A stretch of DNA of 64,000 nt, taken from positions 667,820,753 to 667,884,752 of the forward strand of contig CM062296.1 of assembly GCA_031216915.1 (NCBI GenBank), read 5' to 3'. A program made the position numbers and the translations under genes. Source of the DNA: Pictodentalium vernedei. Taxonomy: Eukaryota; Mollusca; Scaphopoda; Dentaliida; Dentaliidae. The notes under the pieces were generated by a model. That model made no database searches. It saw only the letters and a program-made list of their open reading frames with translations, and was not told where the DNA came from. Each line of letters begins with the position of its first letter. The stretch's first letter is position 1. Shown piece by piece: positions 41,053-51,722 of this stretch.

Positions 41053-41481
41053 CAAGCCTAAAAATAAGCAATCTGTCATTTGAAGAACGAGGTCCCCAGG
41101 GGGGTGAATTTGCTGCTGTTGTTGTTATCACATATAGTGTGCCAATTTATCCTCTGGGCACCTCTTGCTGTTTAGGCTTGAGACCTTGATTTAGATTGAG
41201 GTTCATAGAGGGTAAATTTAGTGATAGGGTAGTGATAGGGTAGCATCACCAAATTCATCCTCTGGGGTTCTCATTCTGCAGATGACAGTCAGGGGTCGAT
41301 TTAATTTTTAAAAATTGAATATCAGTTTACTAACTTAGATAAATTTTGATCAGCCTTTCTTATTATTTATATACTTTTGACAAGTGAAATTGATTAGCTA
41401 CGGTTGAAAATTGATTGGAAAATCGCTATGCAAATCCAGTTAAATCGAGCCCTGATGACAGTCAGCTTATTTTCAGGCTTG
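41053..41481. mobile_element. Inverted-repeat element E (copy 2), split by a hAT-type MITE
   Basis: CAAGCCTAAAAATAAGCA at the left and GCTTATTTTCAGGCTTG at the right, with the same subterminal blocks as the copy at 9733-9983. Removing 41290-41462 restores the sequence seen in the other copies (GATGACAGTCAGCTTATTTT). Confidence 0.72.
41290..41454. mobile_element. hAT-type MITE, 165 bp
   Basis: Terminal inverted repeats CAGGGGTCGATTTAA and TTAAATCGAGCCCTG, flanked by the perfect 8-bp duplication ATGACAGT (41282-41289 and 41455-41462). The CAGGG start and 8-bp duplication are hAT signatures. The interior is AT-rich and non-coding. Confidence 0.85.
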
Positions 41482-42042
41482 GCTCTGCCAAACAAAATAT
41501 TAACAAAAGCTTTGCATCAAAGATGCTGGGATTGAGTGGTTTTGGCTAAAAAAGGAATCTGTGCTAGCACCTGAAACTACTGAAACTAGGACACCTGCTG
41601 TTGTCGAGTGGTGGTAGCTGAAAAGGAATGTGCTAGCAACTATAACTACTAAAACTAGGAAACAATTCAAGAGGCATAGGGCAAAGTTGGTAAAAATCAG
41701 ATAACGTTTGTTCAAGTTATCGTGCTGACACAGCACGCTAGTCAGAAATTCAAAGAAGAAAACAGTTTTAAGAGGCATAATTAACTCCTGAAAAATATGT
41801 TCCAGGCAGGACTGGTTTTTGAACAGACCAAAATTTGGTAAAAGTCAGATACATTTATTTAAGTCATCATGCTGACACCACCCATAAGTTGAAAGAATAC
41901 AATCTAAGAAGCATAAGTTTTGAGAAAAAAATCAGGCAGGACAAGAAGTAATCAAACTCATCTTCAATAAAACTGACACACCAAGTTTGGTAACAATTGG
42001 ATAACGCTTGTTTGAATTATTGTGCTGACACCACCAACAATA
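41482..42042. other. Intron sequence with short degenerate repeats
   Basis: Loose iterations of CTACTGAAACTAGGA, TTGGTAAAAATCAGATAACG and TGTGCTGACA suggest another tandem-repeat body without clear ends. No exon. Confidence 0.4.
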
Positions 42043-45000
42043 TAATGAAAGTGTCAATGACACTGTATCTCAACTTGGCAAACTTGAACTTGGTAAGTTA
42101 TAAATGAAATGGCAAAATTGAAGATCATTGGTACCAATGTTATTTGATAAAATTTCAACATAACAGCATTGTGTGTGCACAACATCAGAGTAATCCATGC
42201 ATTTTTAAATGTAAACTGTAAGACTGGCTAAAGGAAGAATGTTGATACACAAATGCAGTATGTTCAGAGGTTATTGTAAATGGCAACATTTTTCACAGAA
42301 ATGAATGCTAATCAACAGCTCTTATCTAAAGTTCTTGCCTAATGAGCACACCAAGTTAAAAAACAATTCTATGATAACTGTGGTCTGTTGGCCATGTCAA
42401 AGAATGTTGATGCACAAATGCAATAAATTTAAAGATTGTTGCTAACAGCAACAGTTTTTGATGGTAATGAAAAGAAAATCAATAGCTCCTATCTTTGTCA
42501 CCCTGCATAAGCATACAAAGTTTCAAAACAACCTGATAATGAATGTGTCCTCTGAGGCATGCCAAGGGAAGATGTTAATGCACAAATGCACTAAGCAGAA
42601 GGTCATTGCTTGTGGCAATGGGTTTTTTAATGGAAATTCATAATTATACCCTGCAGAGAGTGCAAAAGGGATAAGTTGATGCACAAATGCAGTAAGTTCA
42701 AAGGTTGGTGATAACGACAATAAATTTTTATGGAAGTGAAAAAAAGCAATAGCTCACATCTACAGGTCACACGGAACACACATACCAAGTTTCAAAGTGA
42801 TCCAATCATAAATGTGCCCTGAAGGCTATGTTAAAGGGAAATATTGAGGTCTGACTAAGTTCAAAGGTCAGCGGCTACATTTTTTGACAGAAATGGAAGA
42901 AAATCGACAGCTCCCATATAGATGTCACCCCACACAAGCTCACCAAGTTCGCAAGTGATCCAATCATAAATGTGCCCTGCAGGGTGTGTCAAAGGGAAAT
43001 ACTGATGCTTAACTGCACTAAGTTTTTACTAAGTTCATTGAAGGTCATTGCCAGTGAGTGGCAACATTTTTTGACGGAAATTGAAGAAAATCGATAGCTC
43101 CCATCTAGAGGTAACCCCAAACAAGCATACCAGGTTTCAAAGCAATCCGATCATAAATGTGCCCTGTAGGGTGTGCCAAAGGGAAATATTGAGGTCTGAC
43201 TGAACTAAGTTCTAAGAACGTTGGCCGTAGCAACATTTTTTGACAGAAATGGAAGAAAATCGATAGCTTCCATCTAGAGGTCTCCCCAAACAAGCATGCC
43301 AGGTTTCAAAGCAATCCGATCATAAATGTGCCCTGTAGGGTGTGCCAAAGGGAAATATTGAGGTCTGACTAAACTAAGTTCTAAGAACGTTGGCAGTGGC
43401 AGCATTTTTTGACGGAAATGGAAGAAAATCGATAGCTCCCATCTAGAGGTCACCCCAAATAAGCATGCCAGGTTTCAAAGCAATCCAATCATAAATGTGC
43501 CCTGTAGGGTGTGCCAAAGGGAAATATTGAGGTCTGACTAAACTAAGTTCTAAGAACATTGGCCGCAGCAACATATTTTGATGGAAATGGCAGAAAATCA
43601 ACAGCTCCCATATAGAGGTCACCCCAAACAAGCATGCCAGGTTTCAAAGCAATCCGATCATAAATGTACCCTGTAGGGTGTGCCAAAGGGAAATATTGTG
43701 GTCTGACTAAACTAACTCTAAGAACGTTGGCCACGGCAACATTTTTTGACGAAAACTGAGGAAAATCAATAGCTCCCATCTAGAGGTCACCCCAAATAAG
43801 CATGCCAGGTTTCAAAGCAATCCGATCATAAATGTGTAGGGTGTGCCAAAGGGAAATATTGAGGTTTTCTGACTAAACTAAGTTCTAAGAACGTTGGCCT
43901 CGGCAACATTTTTTGACGAAAATTGAAGAAAATTGATAACTCCCATCTAGAGGTCTCCCCAAACAAGCATACCACGTTTCAAAGCAATCCAAGCATAAAT
44001 GTGCCCTGTAGGGTGTGCCAAAGGAAAATAGTGTGGTCTGACTAAACTAAGTTCTAAGAACGTTGGCCACGGAAAAATTTTTTGACGGTAATTGAAGAAA
44101 ATCAATAGCTCCCATCTAGAGGTCACTCCAAACAAGCATGCCAGGATGCAAAGCAATCCAATCATAAATGTGCCATGTAGGGTGTGCCAAAGGGAAATAT
44201 TGAGGTCTGACTAAACTAAGTTCTAAGAATGTTGGCTGCGGCAACATTTCTTGACGGAAATTGAAGAAAATCAATAGCTCCCATCTAGAGGTCACCCCAA
44301 ATAAGCATACCAAGTTTCAAAGCGAACTGATCATAAATGCGACCTGTGAGGTGTGCCAAAGGAAATTGTGGACGTACGTACATACGGATGCCGACGGATG
44401 AGAAGTGATGGCAATAGTTCAGCTTGACTTTGCCAAGTTGAGCTAAAAATCACTCAAAATTTGACAAATTGGGGACCATAACCCTGTTGAAAAAATGTGG
44501 GCAACATTTTTATAGCATGTGCCAGAGCGACATGTCACAAGGATCACTCACACTAAATTTCAATGAAATCCAACCCCTCACTACTAAGATATCGCTGCTA
44601 ATGGATGGACAGACAATAGCTCTTATCTAAAGGTCGTGCCTAATGAGCACACCAAGTTCAAAAACAATCCTATGATAAATGTGGCCTGTAGGCCATGTCA
44701 AAAAAATGTAGGGTGTGCCAAAGGGAGGTCTGACTCAACTAAGTGCTAGGAACGTTGGCCGCGGCAACATTTTTTGACGGAAATGGAAGAAAATTGATAG
44801 CTCCCATCTAGAGGTCACCCCAAACAAGCATGCCAGGTGTCAATTCAATCCAATCATAAATGTGCCCTGTAGGGTGAGGTCTGACTAAACTAAGTTCTAA
44901 GAACGTTGGCCGCGACAACATTTTTTGACAGAAATTGAAGAAAATCGATACCTCCCATCTAGAGGTTACCCCAAACAAGCATACCAAGTTTCAAAGCGAT

Positions 45001-45475
45001 TTGATCATAAATGCGACCTGTGAGGTATGCCGACGGATGAGAAGTGATGGCAACAGCTCAGCTTGACTTGGCCGCGACAACATTTTTTGACAGAAATTGA
45101 AGAAAATCGATACCTCCCATCTAGAGGTTACCCAAAACAAGCATACCAAGTTTCAAAGCGATTTGATCATAAATGCGACCTGTGAGGTATGCCGACAGAT
45201 GAGAAGTGATGGCAACAGCTCAGCTTGACTTTGTCAAGTTGAGCTAAAAATCACTCAAAATTTGACAAATTGGGGACCGTAACCCTGTTGAAAAAATGTG
45301 GGCAACATTTTTATAACATGTGCCAGAGCGACGTGTCACAAGGATCCCTCACACCATATTTCAATGAAATCCATCCACTCACTACTAAGATATCGCTGTT
45401 GATGGATGGACAGACAGAGACAGATGATGGATGCATAGACAGATGCATGGACAGATGCACAGTCACATTTAATCT
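42043..45475 (+). mobile_element. Hairpin-ended element, family G (copy 2), long array
   Basis: The start is AATGAAAGTGTCAATGACAC (hairpin 42050-42064) and TATCTCAACTTGGCAA, the complement of the end. A leader is shared with 31741, followed by roughly a dozen units, most spaced about 169 bp. There are at least two ends with the hairpin AGCTCAGCTTGAC and GTCAAGTTGAGCTAAAAAT (44417-44444 and 45217-45245), each followed by CACTCAAAATTTGACAAATT, CAACATTTTTATA and GATGGATGGACAGAC. The part from 44440 to 45475 looks like a tandem duplication of the end region. Confidence 0.68.
43085..44300 (+). repeat. 169-bp tandem array of family G
   Basis: The block GAAAATCGATAGCTCCCATC recurs about every 169-171 bp (for example CGATAG at 43261 and 43430), with CCAGGTTTCAAAGCAATCC, TGCCCTGTAGGGTGTGCCAA and TCTAAGAACGTTGGCC between. 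About seven consecutive units are well aligned, differing at a few percent of positions. Confidence 0.88.
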
Positions 45476-45491
45476 AGTATACCCCCATCAA

Positions 45492-45744
45492 GCCAGAAAA
45501 TAAGCAGACTGTCATCTGCAAAATGAGGTTCCCAGAGGGTGAATTTAGTGATGCTACCCTGCATGACAGGGTAGCATCACTATAGTTACCTTCTGTGAAC
45601 CTCAATCTGAATCGGGGTCTCAAAACTAAACAGAAAGAGGAACCCAGAGGATAAACTGGCCCACTGTATGGGCTAGCATCATCAAATTCACCCTCTGGGA
45701 ACCTCATTCTGCAAATGTCAGATTGCTTATTTTCAGGCCTGCCC
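45492..45744. mobile_element. Inverted-repeat element E (copy 3, reversed)
   Basis: AGCCAGAAAATAAGCAGACT at the left, TGCTTATTTTCAGGCCTG at the right, and a clear CTACCCTGCATGACAGGGTAG hairpin region (about 45556-45577) with GGTGAATTTAGTGATG arms. A C-rich run (45741-45772) abuts its right end. Confidence 0.7.
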
Positions 45745-46181
45745 CCCGACCCCCCCCCCCCCCCCCCACCCCCACCCATTCTCTTCAAGAGTGGGGGTAT
45801 AAAAATTATTGAAATTTTCATTTCTTGAATAAAAACTTATGATCCCTCATTGGAACAAGCTCAAGGAGCTAGTTCCAATGAGGTATCATAAGGTGTCTTT
45901 TTGATGAAAATATTGACAAACAAATAAACTTTGAATAATTTTTCTGAACAGAGCAGGCTAGTTATGGCCATTATGTTAGGTAAACCGTTAATGGAATATC
46001 CCTATCATTTGAATATTCTGCCAACAATTTGTCGACCACATAAACAAGATTCCATAGTGTCTAACATGTCTGGTAGAATGAGATGAAGAAAGGTTTAGTG
46101 AAGCGCTTGAATGATAATGAATGGCACATGAATGAATAAGCAAGTGAAGGAAAGTGCGTGCAAAGTAGATATGATACTAAC
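45745..46181. repeat. Poly-C run and decayed subfamily A MITE before the exon
   Basis: The C-rich run ends at about 45772. At 45835-45992 lie arms ACTTATGATCCCTCATTGGA and AGTTCCAATGAGGTATCATA, ending TTAGGTAAACCGTTAA. The remainder up to the donor at 46181 is unique intron sequence. Confidence 0.55.
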
Positions 46182-46476
46182 GCTGGAGATCTTGGTGGCG
46201 TGACTGGCATATTAAATGAAAACACTAACTCTCCATTTTTCCGTTCCTGAAAGTTCGTCTCAATTTGAACAGTTGTCATTTCTTCTTCTACTCTCTCTGG
46301 AGCTACTTTATCAACTTCCATACTTGTACTGTGATGGCCATTCTCTTTTATGCCAATACGATAGCTCCTGTCAAGACTGGGATCAAGAATGTACAAATCT
46401 TCTGATGATATGTCTGTGACATAATGCACCTGCTCTTGCGATCGATCTATTCGGAAGAATCTCTCTGCTGTAGTTG
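46182..46476 (-). CDS. Host gene exon (third visible, longest)
   Basis: A 295-nt minus-strand exon. The acceptor is TTTTTTCTGTCTGCAG|CAAC and the donor is CCAGC|GTTAGT. It enters in phase 1 and leaves in phase 2. It encodes about 97 residues: [19 protein letters not shown], then [20 protein letters not shown], then a hydrophilic acidic region ([14 protein letters not shown] and an EEE run), ending in [13 protein letters not shown]. The last part has the look of a phosphorylatable SP/TP linker. No signal peptide or membrane segment is visible. I considered a cadherin-like or kinase-associated segment and could not support either. Its 3' splice site is duplicated twice more immediately upstream (46677/46678 and 46879/46880), which could affect splicing. 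Confidence 0.78.
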
Positions 46477-46880
46477 CTGCAGACAGAAAAAATAAAAACA
46501 ACTCATTGATGTGATAAAACAAATATTACACCTCAGATGTGTCATGTCCACCTTAACCCTTTATCTAACATGAAGGCAGACAACACTTGCAAACAAGAGT
46601 TTTTAATAACTAATTTTTGTCATTTTTTTGTCTCAAAAACATAGCTTATGACCCTTCAATGGAACAAGCTGTAGTTGCTGCAGACATAAAAAAAACAAAA
46701 ACAACTCATTGATGTGATAAAACAAATATTATACCTCAGATGTGTCATGTCCCTCTTAACCCTTTATCTAACATGAAAGGCAGACAACACTTGCAAACAA
46801 GAGTTTTTAATAACTAATTTTTGTCATTTTTTGTCTCAAAAACATAGCTTATGACCCTCAATGGAACAAGCTGTAGTTGC
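46470..46880 (-). repeat. 202-bp tandem duplications carrying the exon acceptor
   Basis: The segment containing the first nine exon bases (CAACTACAG), the TCTGCAG acceptor, its pyrimidine tract and about 60 bases of intron is joined to half of a subfamily A MITE and repeated. Boundaries equivalent to the real acceptor at 46476/46477 occur at 46677/46678 and 46879/46880 (spacings 201 and 202). In the extra copies the exon bases run directly into MITE core sequence (CTTGTTCCATTGA). Confidence 0.88.
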
Positions 46881-46952
46881 TGCAGACAGAAAAAAATAAA
46901 AACAACTCATTGATGTGATAAGACAAATGTTACACCTCAGATGTGTCATGTC

Positions 46953-48015
46953 CACCTTAACCATTTACCTAACACGAAAGGCAGACAACACTTGCAAACT
47001 AGAGTTTTTAATAACTAATTTTTGTCATTTTTTTGTCTCAATAACATAGCTTATGACCCCTCAATGGAACAAGCTCAATAACCTCATTTCAATGAGGGGT
47101 CACAAGCTGTGTTTCTGAGACAAACAAGAGGCTCTTAAGAACTTGTAATCACTCACATAGCTGAACTACATATCCCTCAATTATTCTAATCAAAATCAAA
47201 GAATGCAGCTGGCTGCCATGCTACTTCATATGTGCGAAACAGAATGATGATTTTTTTCAGAGGATTTTCCATACATTGTTGTCCCAGTCATTAATCATAT
47301 GAAGTTTCAAAACATTTGACCTTGTGGTTTCAGAGGAGAAGATTTTACAAAATCCACCAATCAGAATCAAAGAATGCCTCTGGCAGCTATGTTTTTCATC
47401 TGACAGGAACAAGATGTGGATCATTTGCAGAGTACCTCTCATAGAAGAACACTCCTGCCACGTTTGGTTCACACTGGCTCAGTAGTTCCAAAGAAAAAGA
47501 TGAAAATGTGATTCCCCATAATCTGAGAATAATAATAATAGGTGACTATAAACTGCAATTGCAGCCATGTTTGCAACCTGATCAACATTAAAGGAGGAAA
47601 ATTGGTAGAGGGTGTCCCAATCATCAACCATATGAAGTTTCAAAACATTTTGCCTTGTAGTTTCAGAGGAGATGATTTTTGAAAATCCATCAACCAGAAT
47701 CAAAGAATGCCTCTGGCAGCCATGTTTTTGATCCGATGGGAACAAAATGAGGACCATTTGTAGAGGACCTCCCACAGACCATTCCTGCTAAGTTTGGTTC
47801 ACACCGACTCACCGTTCCCAGATAAGAAGATGAAAATATGAAACATTTACAGACGATGACAGATGCCGGATGACGACGGATGTCAAGTGATGGCAATAGC
47901 TCATATGGCCCTTTGGGCCGGGTGAGCTAAAAATGAAACAATAATGAAAATTGAATGGAGATTTTTGTGAATAGCACTGACTGTTTGTGACCGCTACGTT
48001 GGGTAAAGGGTGAAC
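46953..48015. mobile_element. Subfamily A MITE split by a family J element
   Basis: The left part (46953-47126) holds CCATTTACCTAACACGAAAG and both core arms. The right part (47930-48015: AATAATGAAAATTGAATGG through TTGGGTAAAGGG) completes it. The two borders are about 800 bp apart because of the insertion at 47127-47930. Confidence 0.78.
47127..47930 (+). mobile_element. Hairpin-ended element, family J (copy 1)
   Basis: It starts AAGAGGCTCTTAAGAACTTG and TAATCACTCACATAGC, has two to three body units (AGTTTCAAAACATTTG, CAGAGGAGAAGATTTT, AATCAAAGAATGCCTCTGGC, GGTTCACAC(T/C)G(G/A)CTCA), then GATGACGACGGATGTCAAGT, GATGGCAA and the terminal hairpin AGCTCATATGGCCC with GGGCCGGGTGAGCT (47898-47928) followed by AAAAAT. 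Confidence 0.72.
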
Positions 48016-48953
48016 TATTGTAAAGTCCGCCTACTATACTACTATATGACCCATAGGCAAATGACAATGGGTCAAACGTTATAATATACGCAAGAACATC
48101 ATTAGCATTTATGACGGTAAAATGTTTAAGCCTATTGTCGTGAAAAGGTTAGTGAAACCCTGAAAGAAAAAATATATTAGCTTAAAAACTAAGGTGACAA
48201 CTGCCCCTGGCGAGCATCCCACTGTAATACTACCCGTATTTTTAAGTTATGAGTGTTAACCAAAATTATGAAACCTTTCATAGCATTCTTTGTTAATTTT
48301 TTAAGGAAAAATTGTTGTTGCTTGGACATGATTGGCAGTTTCTTGTTTTTTTAAAGGAGAATAACAGCAATAATGGTAAAGCAATATGTTATTCAGTATA
48401 ATATAATGAATACTGCATGAGTTTGCGAGCCATGTGTCAGTTTATGGACTGGCCAGTCAACTAGTGTTCAACCAATTAACAAAAATGGTCGCTAACCGAT
48501 TACTGGTTATTTGAGCTCACAACCGGTCAATTCCGATTGTAATACCATGCACTACTCGACAAGTCGAGGCTTGGAAAGAACTACATTAAATTGAACATAT
48601 TTTACAGTATTTACAGTCCGTTCACTACTAGATAAGTCGAGACTCAAAAGAACTACCGGTACATTAAATTGAACATATTTTATAGTGTTAAACTCTGTTG
48701 ACTCAGGTCAAGTAAAATTATCAGTCTTGCACACTTTGTCGGTAAACGTGGCTCTCAGAGCCACGTTTACCACCCATGTGCGCACAACTGGTAATTTTTA
48801 CGGCGACCTGAGTCAATGGAGTGCAACCTTCACTTTTCCAGTATGAACTGGCGATTGCCGCAAGAACACTCAATTGTAAGCTTCCCATATTGTTTAACTT
48901 GTATACCTCATAAAGGGGCATCTAGAGAGATTAAGAATACACATTGTGGTGGT
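48016..48953. repeat. Intron 2 sequence with a palindromic element and a short tandem
   Basis: A palindromic element occupies about 48669-48828: CTGTTGACTCAGGTC at the left, GACCTGAGTCAATGGAG at the right, and the perfect core GGTAAACGTGGCTCTCAGAG with its complement (48741-48771). Two copies of a unit of about 78 bp (GACAAGTCGAGGCTTGGAAA, ACATTAAATTGAACATATTT) lie at 48545-48690. The rest (48016-48540) is unclassified. Confidence 0.55.
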
Positions 48954-49328
48954 GGGGGCACGGTGGCGTTGCAGTAACCGGTTCTCGTCAGATCACCGAA
49001 GTTAAGCAACGTCGAGCCCGGTTAGTCCTTGGATGGGTGACCGACTGAGAGATCGATTCGGAAGGCACTTAACCCCGATTGTCCACATGGGGACACAATG
49101 ACACCGTGTACTAAGGCGTACTGCATGTCGATGGTACACATGTTTTAAACCAATCTAACCCTGCCTGTGCAGCAGTACGGAGTTACGACGTTGGGGAGCT
49201 GGCAGCTGCTTGTCGTTGCTCGGTGGTTCTCTCTGGGTACTCTGGCTTCCTCCACCCGTAAAACTGTCACGGTCATGATTAGCCATTGTGTGTATAAATA
49301 TAACCTTAAAACATCAATAAATAAATAA
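48954..49328 (+). mobile_element. 5S-rRNA-headed SINE with 17-bp target duplication
   Basis: The head has GATCACCGAAGTTAAGCAAC, GTCGAGCCCGGTTAGTCCTT and GGATGGGTGACCG, as in the 3' half of 5S rRNA. The body joins at GGCACTTAACCCCGATTGTC and is colinear with the tRNA-headed SINE to its (AATA)n tail. The 17-bp direct repeat ATACACATTGTGGTGGT flanks it at 48937-48953 and 49329-49345. It is the best reference copy of the 5S-headed version. Confidence 0.93.
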
Positions 49329-49345
49329 ATACACATTGTGGTGGT

Positions 49346-50526
49346 TTTTCAACTTTACTGAATGGTATTAATTTTACATTAACAATTGAACAATTGCAGA
49401 AGACAATAAAATGGGGTTTATGAATCATCACAAAATGCTTGGCAACAATCGGTTGAACCGATGTTCCAGGAGTTGTTGCCATTGTCATCCGATTGCCCAT
49501 AATCGGCCAATTGTGGTGGCCAATTCAGATCATCGGTTGAACACTACAGTCAACCCTTAATGTGAATATTGACCCCAACTTCCAATATACATATTACTGG
49601 GTGACTAGCTGGTCCATAAACTGCCATATGGCTAGCAACCTTGTGCAACATTTGTTAACTGGTGGAGTGCTAAATTATTTTTCGACATTAGAATTTGTTC
49701 ACGTGTTATTGCTTTGTTACAATTTATGGGAGAGTGCTAATAGGCACTCTCCCATTAATTGTAACAAGGCAAATCCTACCAGACTAAATAATTTCACTTC
49801 AAGGATAAAGTGAAGCACATCCACTGAATATGAGGCCTTAAGTTGTGGTACCTGTACTACTGAGTAAAGCCCAAATATGGGCTTCCAGCACTCTACCAGT
49901 TAATTAGAAACTGGTAAACAAAAACACATCAGCTGGAAACAAATACTCAACCCTCATCATCTCCTTGCATGCTGCTGATCGATATTCCTGTCAAGAACAG
50001 AGAATCTTTTGCCACTAAAATAAGTATAATTTGGTCCTATTAACTAAATTTTCCTCTGTAAATTAAATCCACTTTTTGTGCAATGATTTCTCGAGTTAAA
50101 TTTTCATCAATGTTTCGTCAAATCTAGACATAACTGTTAAACAGCAGCCATGACAAGATTTGATGAAAAATATTTACAAACATACTCAGCAGGTTAAGTC
50201 TAGGCATGTTTCTGTTTACCATCATGAAAGACACAGAACATTATGACAGGAATCTTGGAGATAGATTAGTTTTCTTGTTGAAAGAGCTAAATTGTATGCT
50301 TGTATAAACCAGAATCATAGAGCTTGTGGAGATACAAGAATATGATAACAGTATTTATAACAAATATACACTAAACTCTTTTATCTGAATACGATCCTGT
50401 GCCAAAAATGATTCACTGTTGCATTAGATGTCTTTTTTCCAAGAAATGATCAACTTTCAACCATACCATTGATCGACATTCAGAGGTTATTGACATCACA
50501 CAAATTTGATTCCTACTTGACCCCAA
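49346..50526. repeat. Intron 2 sequence with palindrome Q and a fragment of element C
   Basis: Positions 49700-49775 form a palindrome (TTGTTACAATTTATGGGAGA with TCTCCCATTAATTGTAACAA), a second copy of the repeat at 4663. Near 50085-50190, TTTTCATCAATGTTTCGTCA, CAGCAGCCATGACAAG and TTTGATGAAAAATATT are a diverged piece of element C. GCCCAAATATGGGC (about 49868) repeats 5905. No exon. Confidence 0.5.
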
Positions 50527-50870
50527 TATTTTTTATTTATTTATTGGGCCTTAATTCCACTTTTGACATCCAGGGGCACTTTGTGTCAGACATTTTTATG
50601 GTGTAGGAAGCTGGAGTACCCAGAGAGAACCACCGGACAGCTTGGAGCAACTGTCAGAGGGAACCACAGAGTAATGGCAAGCAACTGTCAGTCTCCCCCA
50701 TGTACTAACTCAGCATAAGCAGATTAGCATTGGTTAAATTAGGCATGTGTACCATTCATGTTCAGTGCACCTTAGTAAAAAGGGCTATTGTGCCCACAAA
50801 TGGGCAATCGGGATGAAATGCTTTGCCCAAGGACACTATGCAATAACAATTGTTAGGATGAAACCCCATT
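50527..50870 (-). mobile_element. SINE body copy, minus strand, 5' truncated
   Basis: (AATA)n tail, CGGTGGTTCTCTCTGGGTAC, an internal duplication of GAACCAC-type blocks (50615-50690) and TCCTTGGGCAAAGCATTTCA. The head is absent or unrecognisable. Confidence 0.72.
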
Positions 50871-50970
50871 GTTTTTCAAATAATAAAAAAGACTGAAAAT
50901 GCCCAAAGAATAGCAACACTGCTGCATAGAAGCCAATTCATGTCACAAACTATATTTTATATCAACATAT

Positions 50971-51557
50971 TGATTTTATTTATTGAGGTTTAATGATTCA
51001 TTCAACAGCCAGGGTTATACTGTGTTGGACAGTTTCGGTAGGAGGAAGCTGCTATACCTGGAGAGAACCACTGAGCAATGGCAAGTAACTGTCAGACTCT
51101 CAAACTTACTAACCCCCACACTAGCAGCAGTGGCATCAGTTGAAGGCATGTATGTTTATCATTGATGTGCAGTACAACTTAGCACACAGTACCATGATGC
51201 TCCAAATTGAACAACTGGGATTAACACTTAATATTTTTCATCAAGTCTAGTCATGGCTGCTATGTAGCAGCCATGACTAGACTTGATGAAAAATTCATCT
51301 AAATTTAAATCAATAAAACACTGACCAAATTAAAGAATCTAGTCAACTTACAAGGAGGAAATTTCAGTAAATGGGCCCACATTACACTTATTTCAGTGGC
51401 AAGAGTTTTTGTATCCTGGGCAAGAATATCCGCCAGCTGCAAGTAGGGAGTTAAATGTCTTGTCAAAGGACACAACACAGATGACATGGGTCAGGATCAA
51501 ACCTATGACCTTTCAGTCTGAAGTCCATCACTCTAACCAATGAGGCACACTGCTCCC
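50971..51557 (-). mobile_element. tRNA-headed SINE split by element C
   Basis: The body and tail lie at 50971-51227 (minus strand: CAGTGGTTCTCTCCAGGTAT, GTTGTACTGCACATCAATGA). The head lies at 51445-51557 (AGTGTGCCTCATTGGTTAGA, ATAGGTTTGATCCTGACCCA, TGTGTCCTTTGACAAGACAT). The interruption falls within the GTCCTTGGGCAAGGCACTTAATCCC motif common to the other copies. Confidence 0.82.
51228..51444. mobile_element. Element C, TTAA-flanked, inserted in a SINE
   Basis: Between GGGATTAA and TTAAATGTCTTG of the SINE lie about 215 bases. They contain the perfect palindrome TTTTTCATCAAGTCTAGTCA with its complement around CAGCATAGC (51236-51291) and end GCCAGCTGCAAGTAGGGAG. Other SINE copies read GGATTAAGTGCCTTG here, so a single TTAA was duplicated. 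Confidence 0.72.
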
Positions 51558-51722
51558 TCTTTCATTTGAAATATTTTAAAATTTTATTTACTGGAGTTCA
51601 TGTATCAGCAAGTAAAGTGGAACCCATTTAATTGGATCATTTTTATTATTGATTAACACTGTTAATTGCATATAACTTCCAAATCCCAAACCATTTACCA
51701 TACCTTCAGTACAAATTTAAAG

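Noticed and set aside
48970-49050. 5S rRNA gene
   Set aside because: Only the 5S-like promoter part is present, fused to a SINE body and flanked by a 17-bp duplication.
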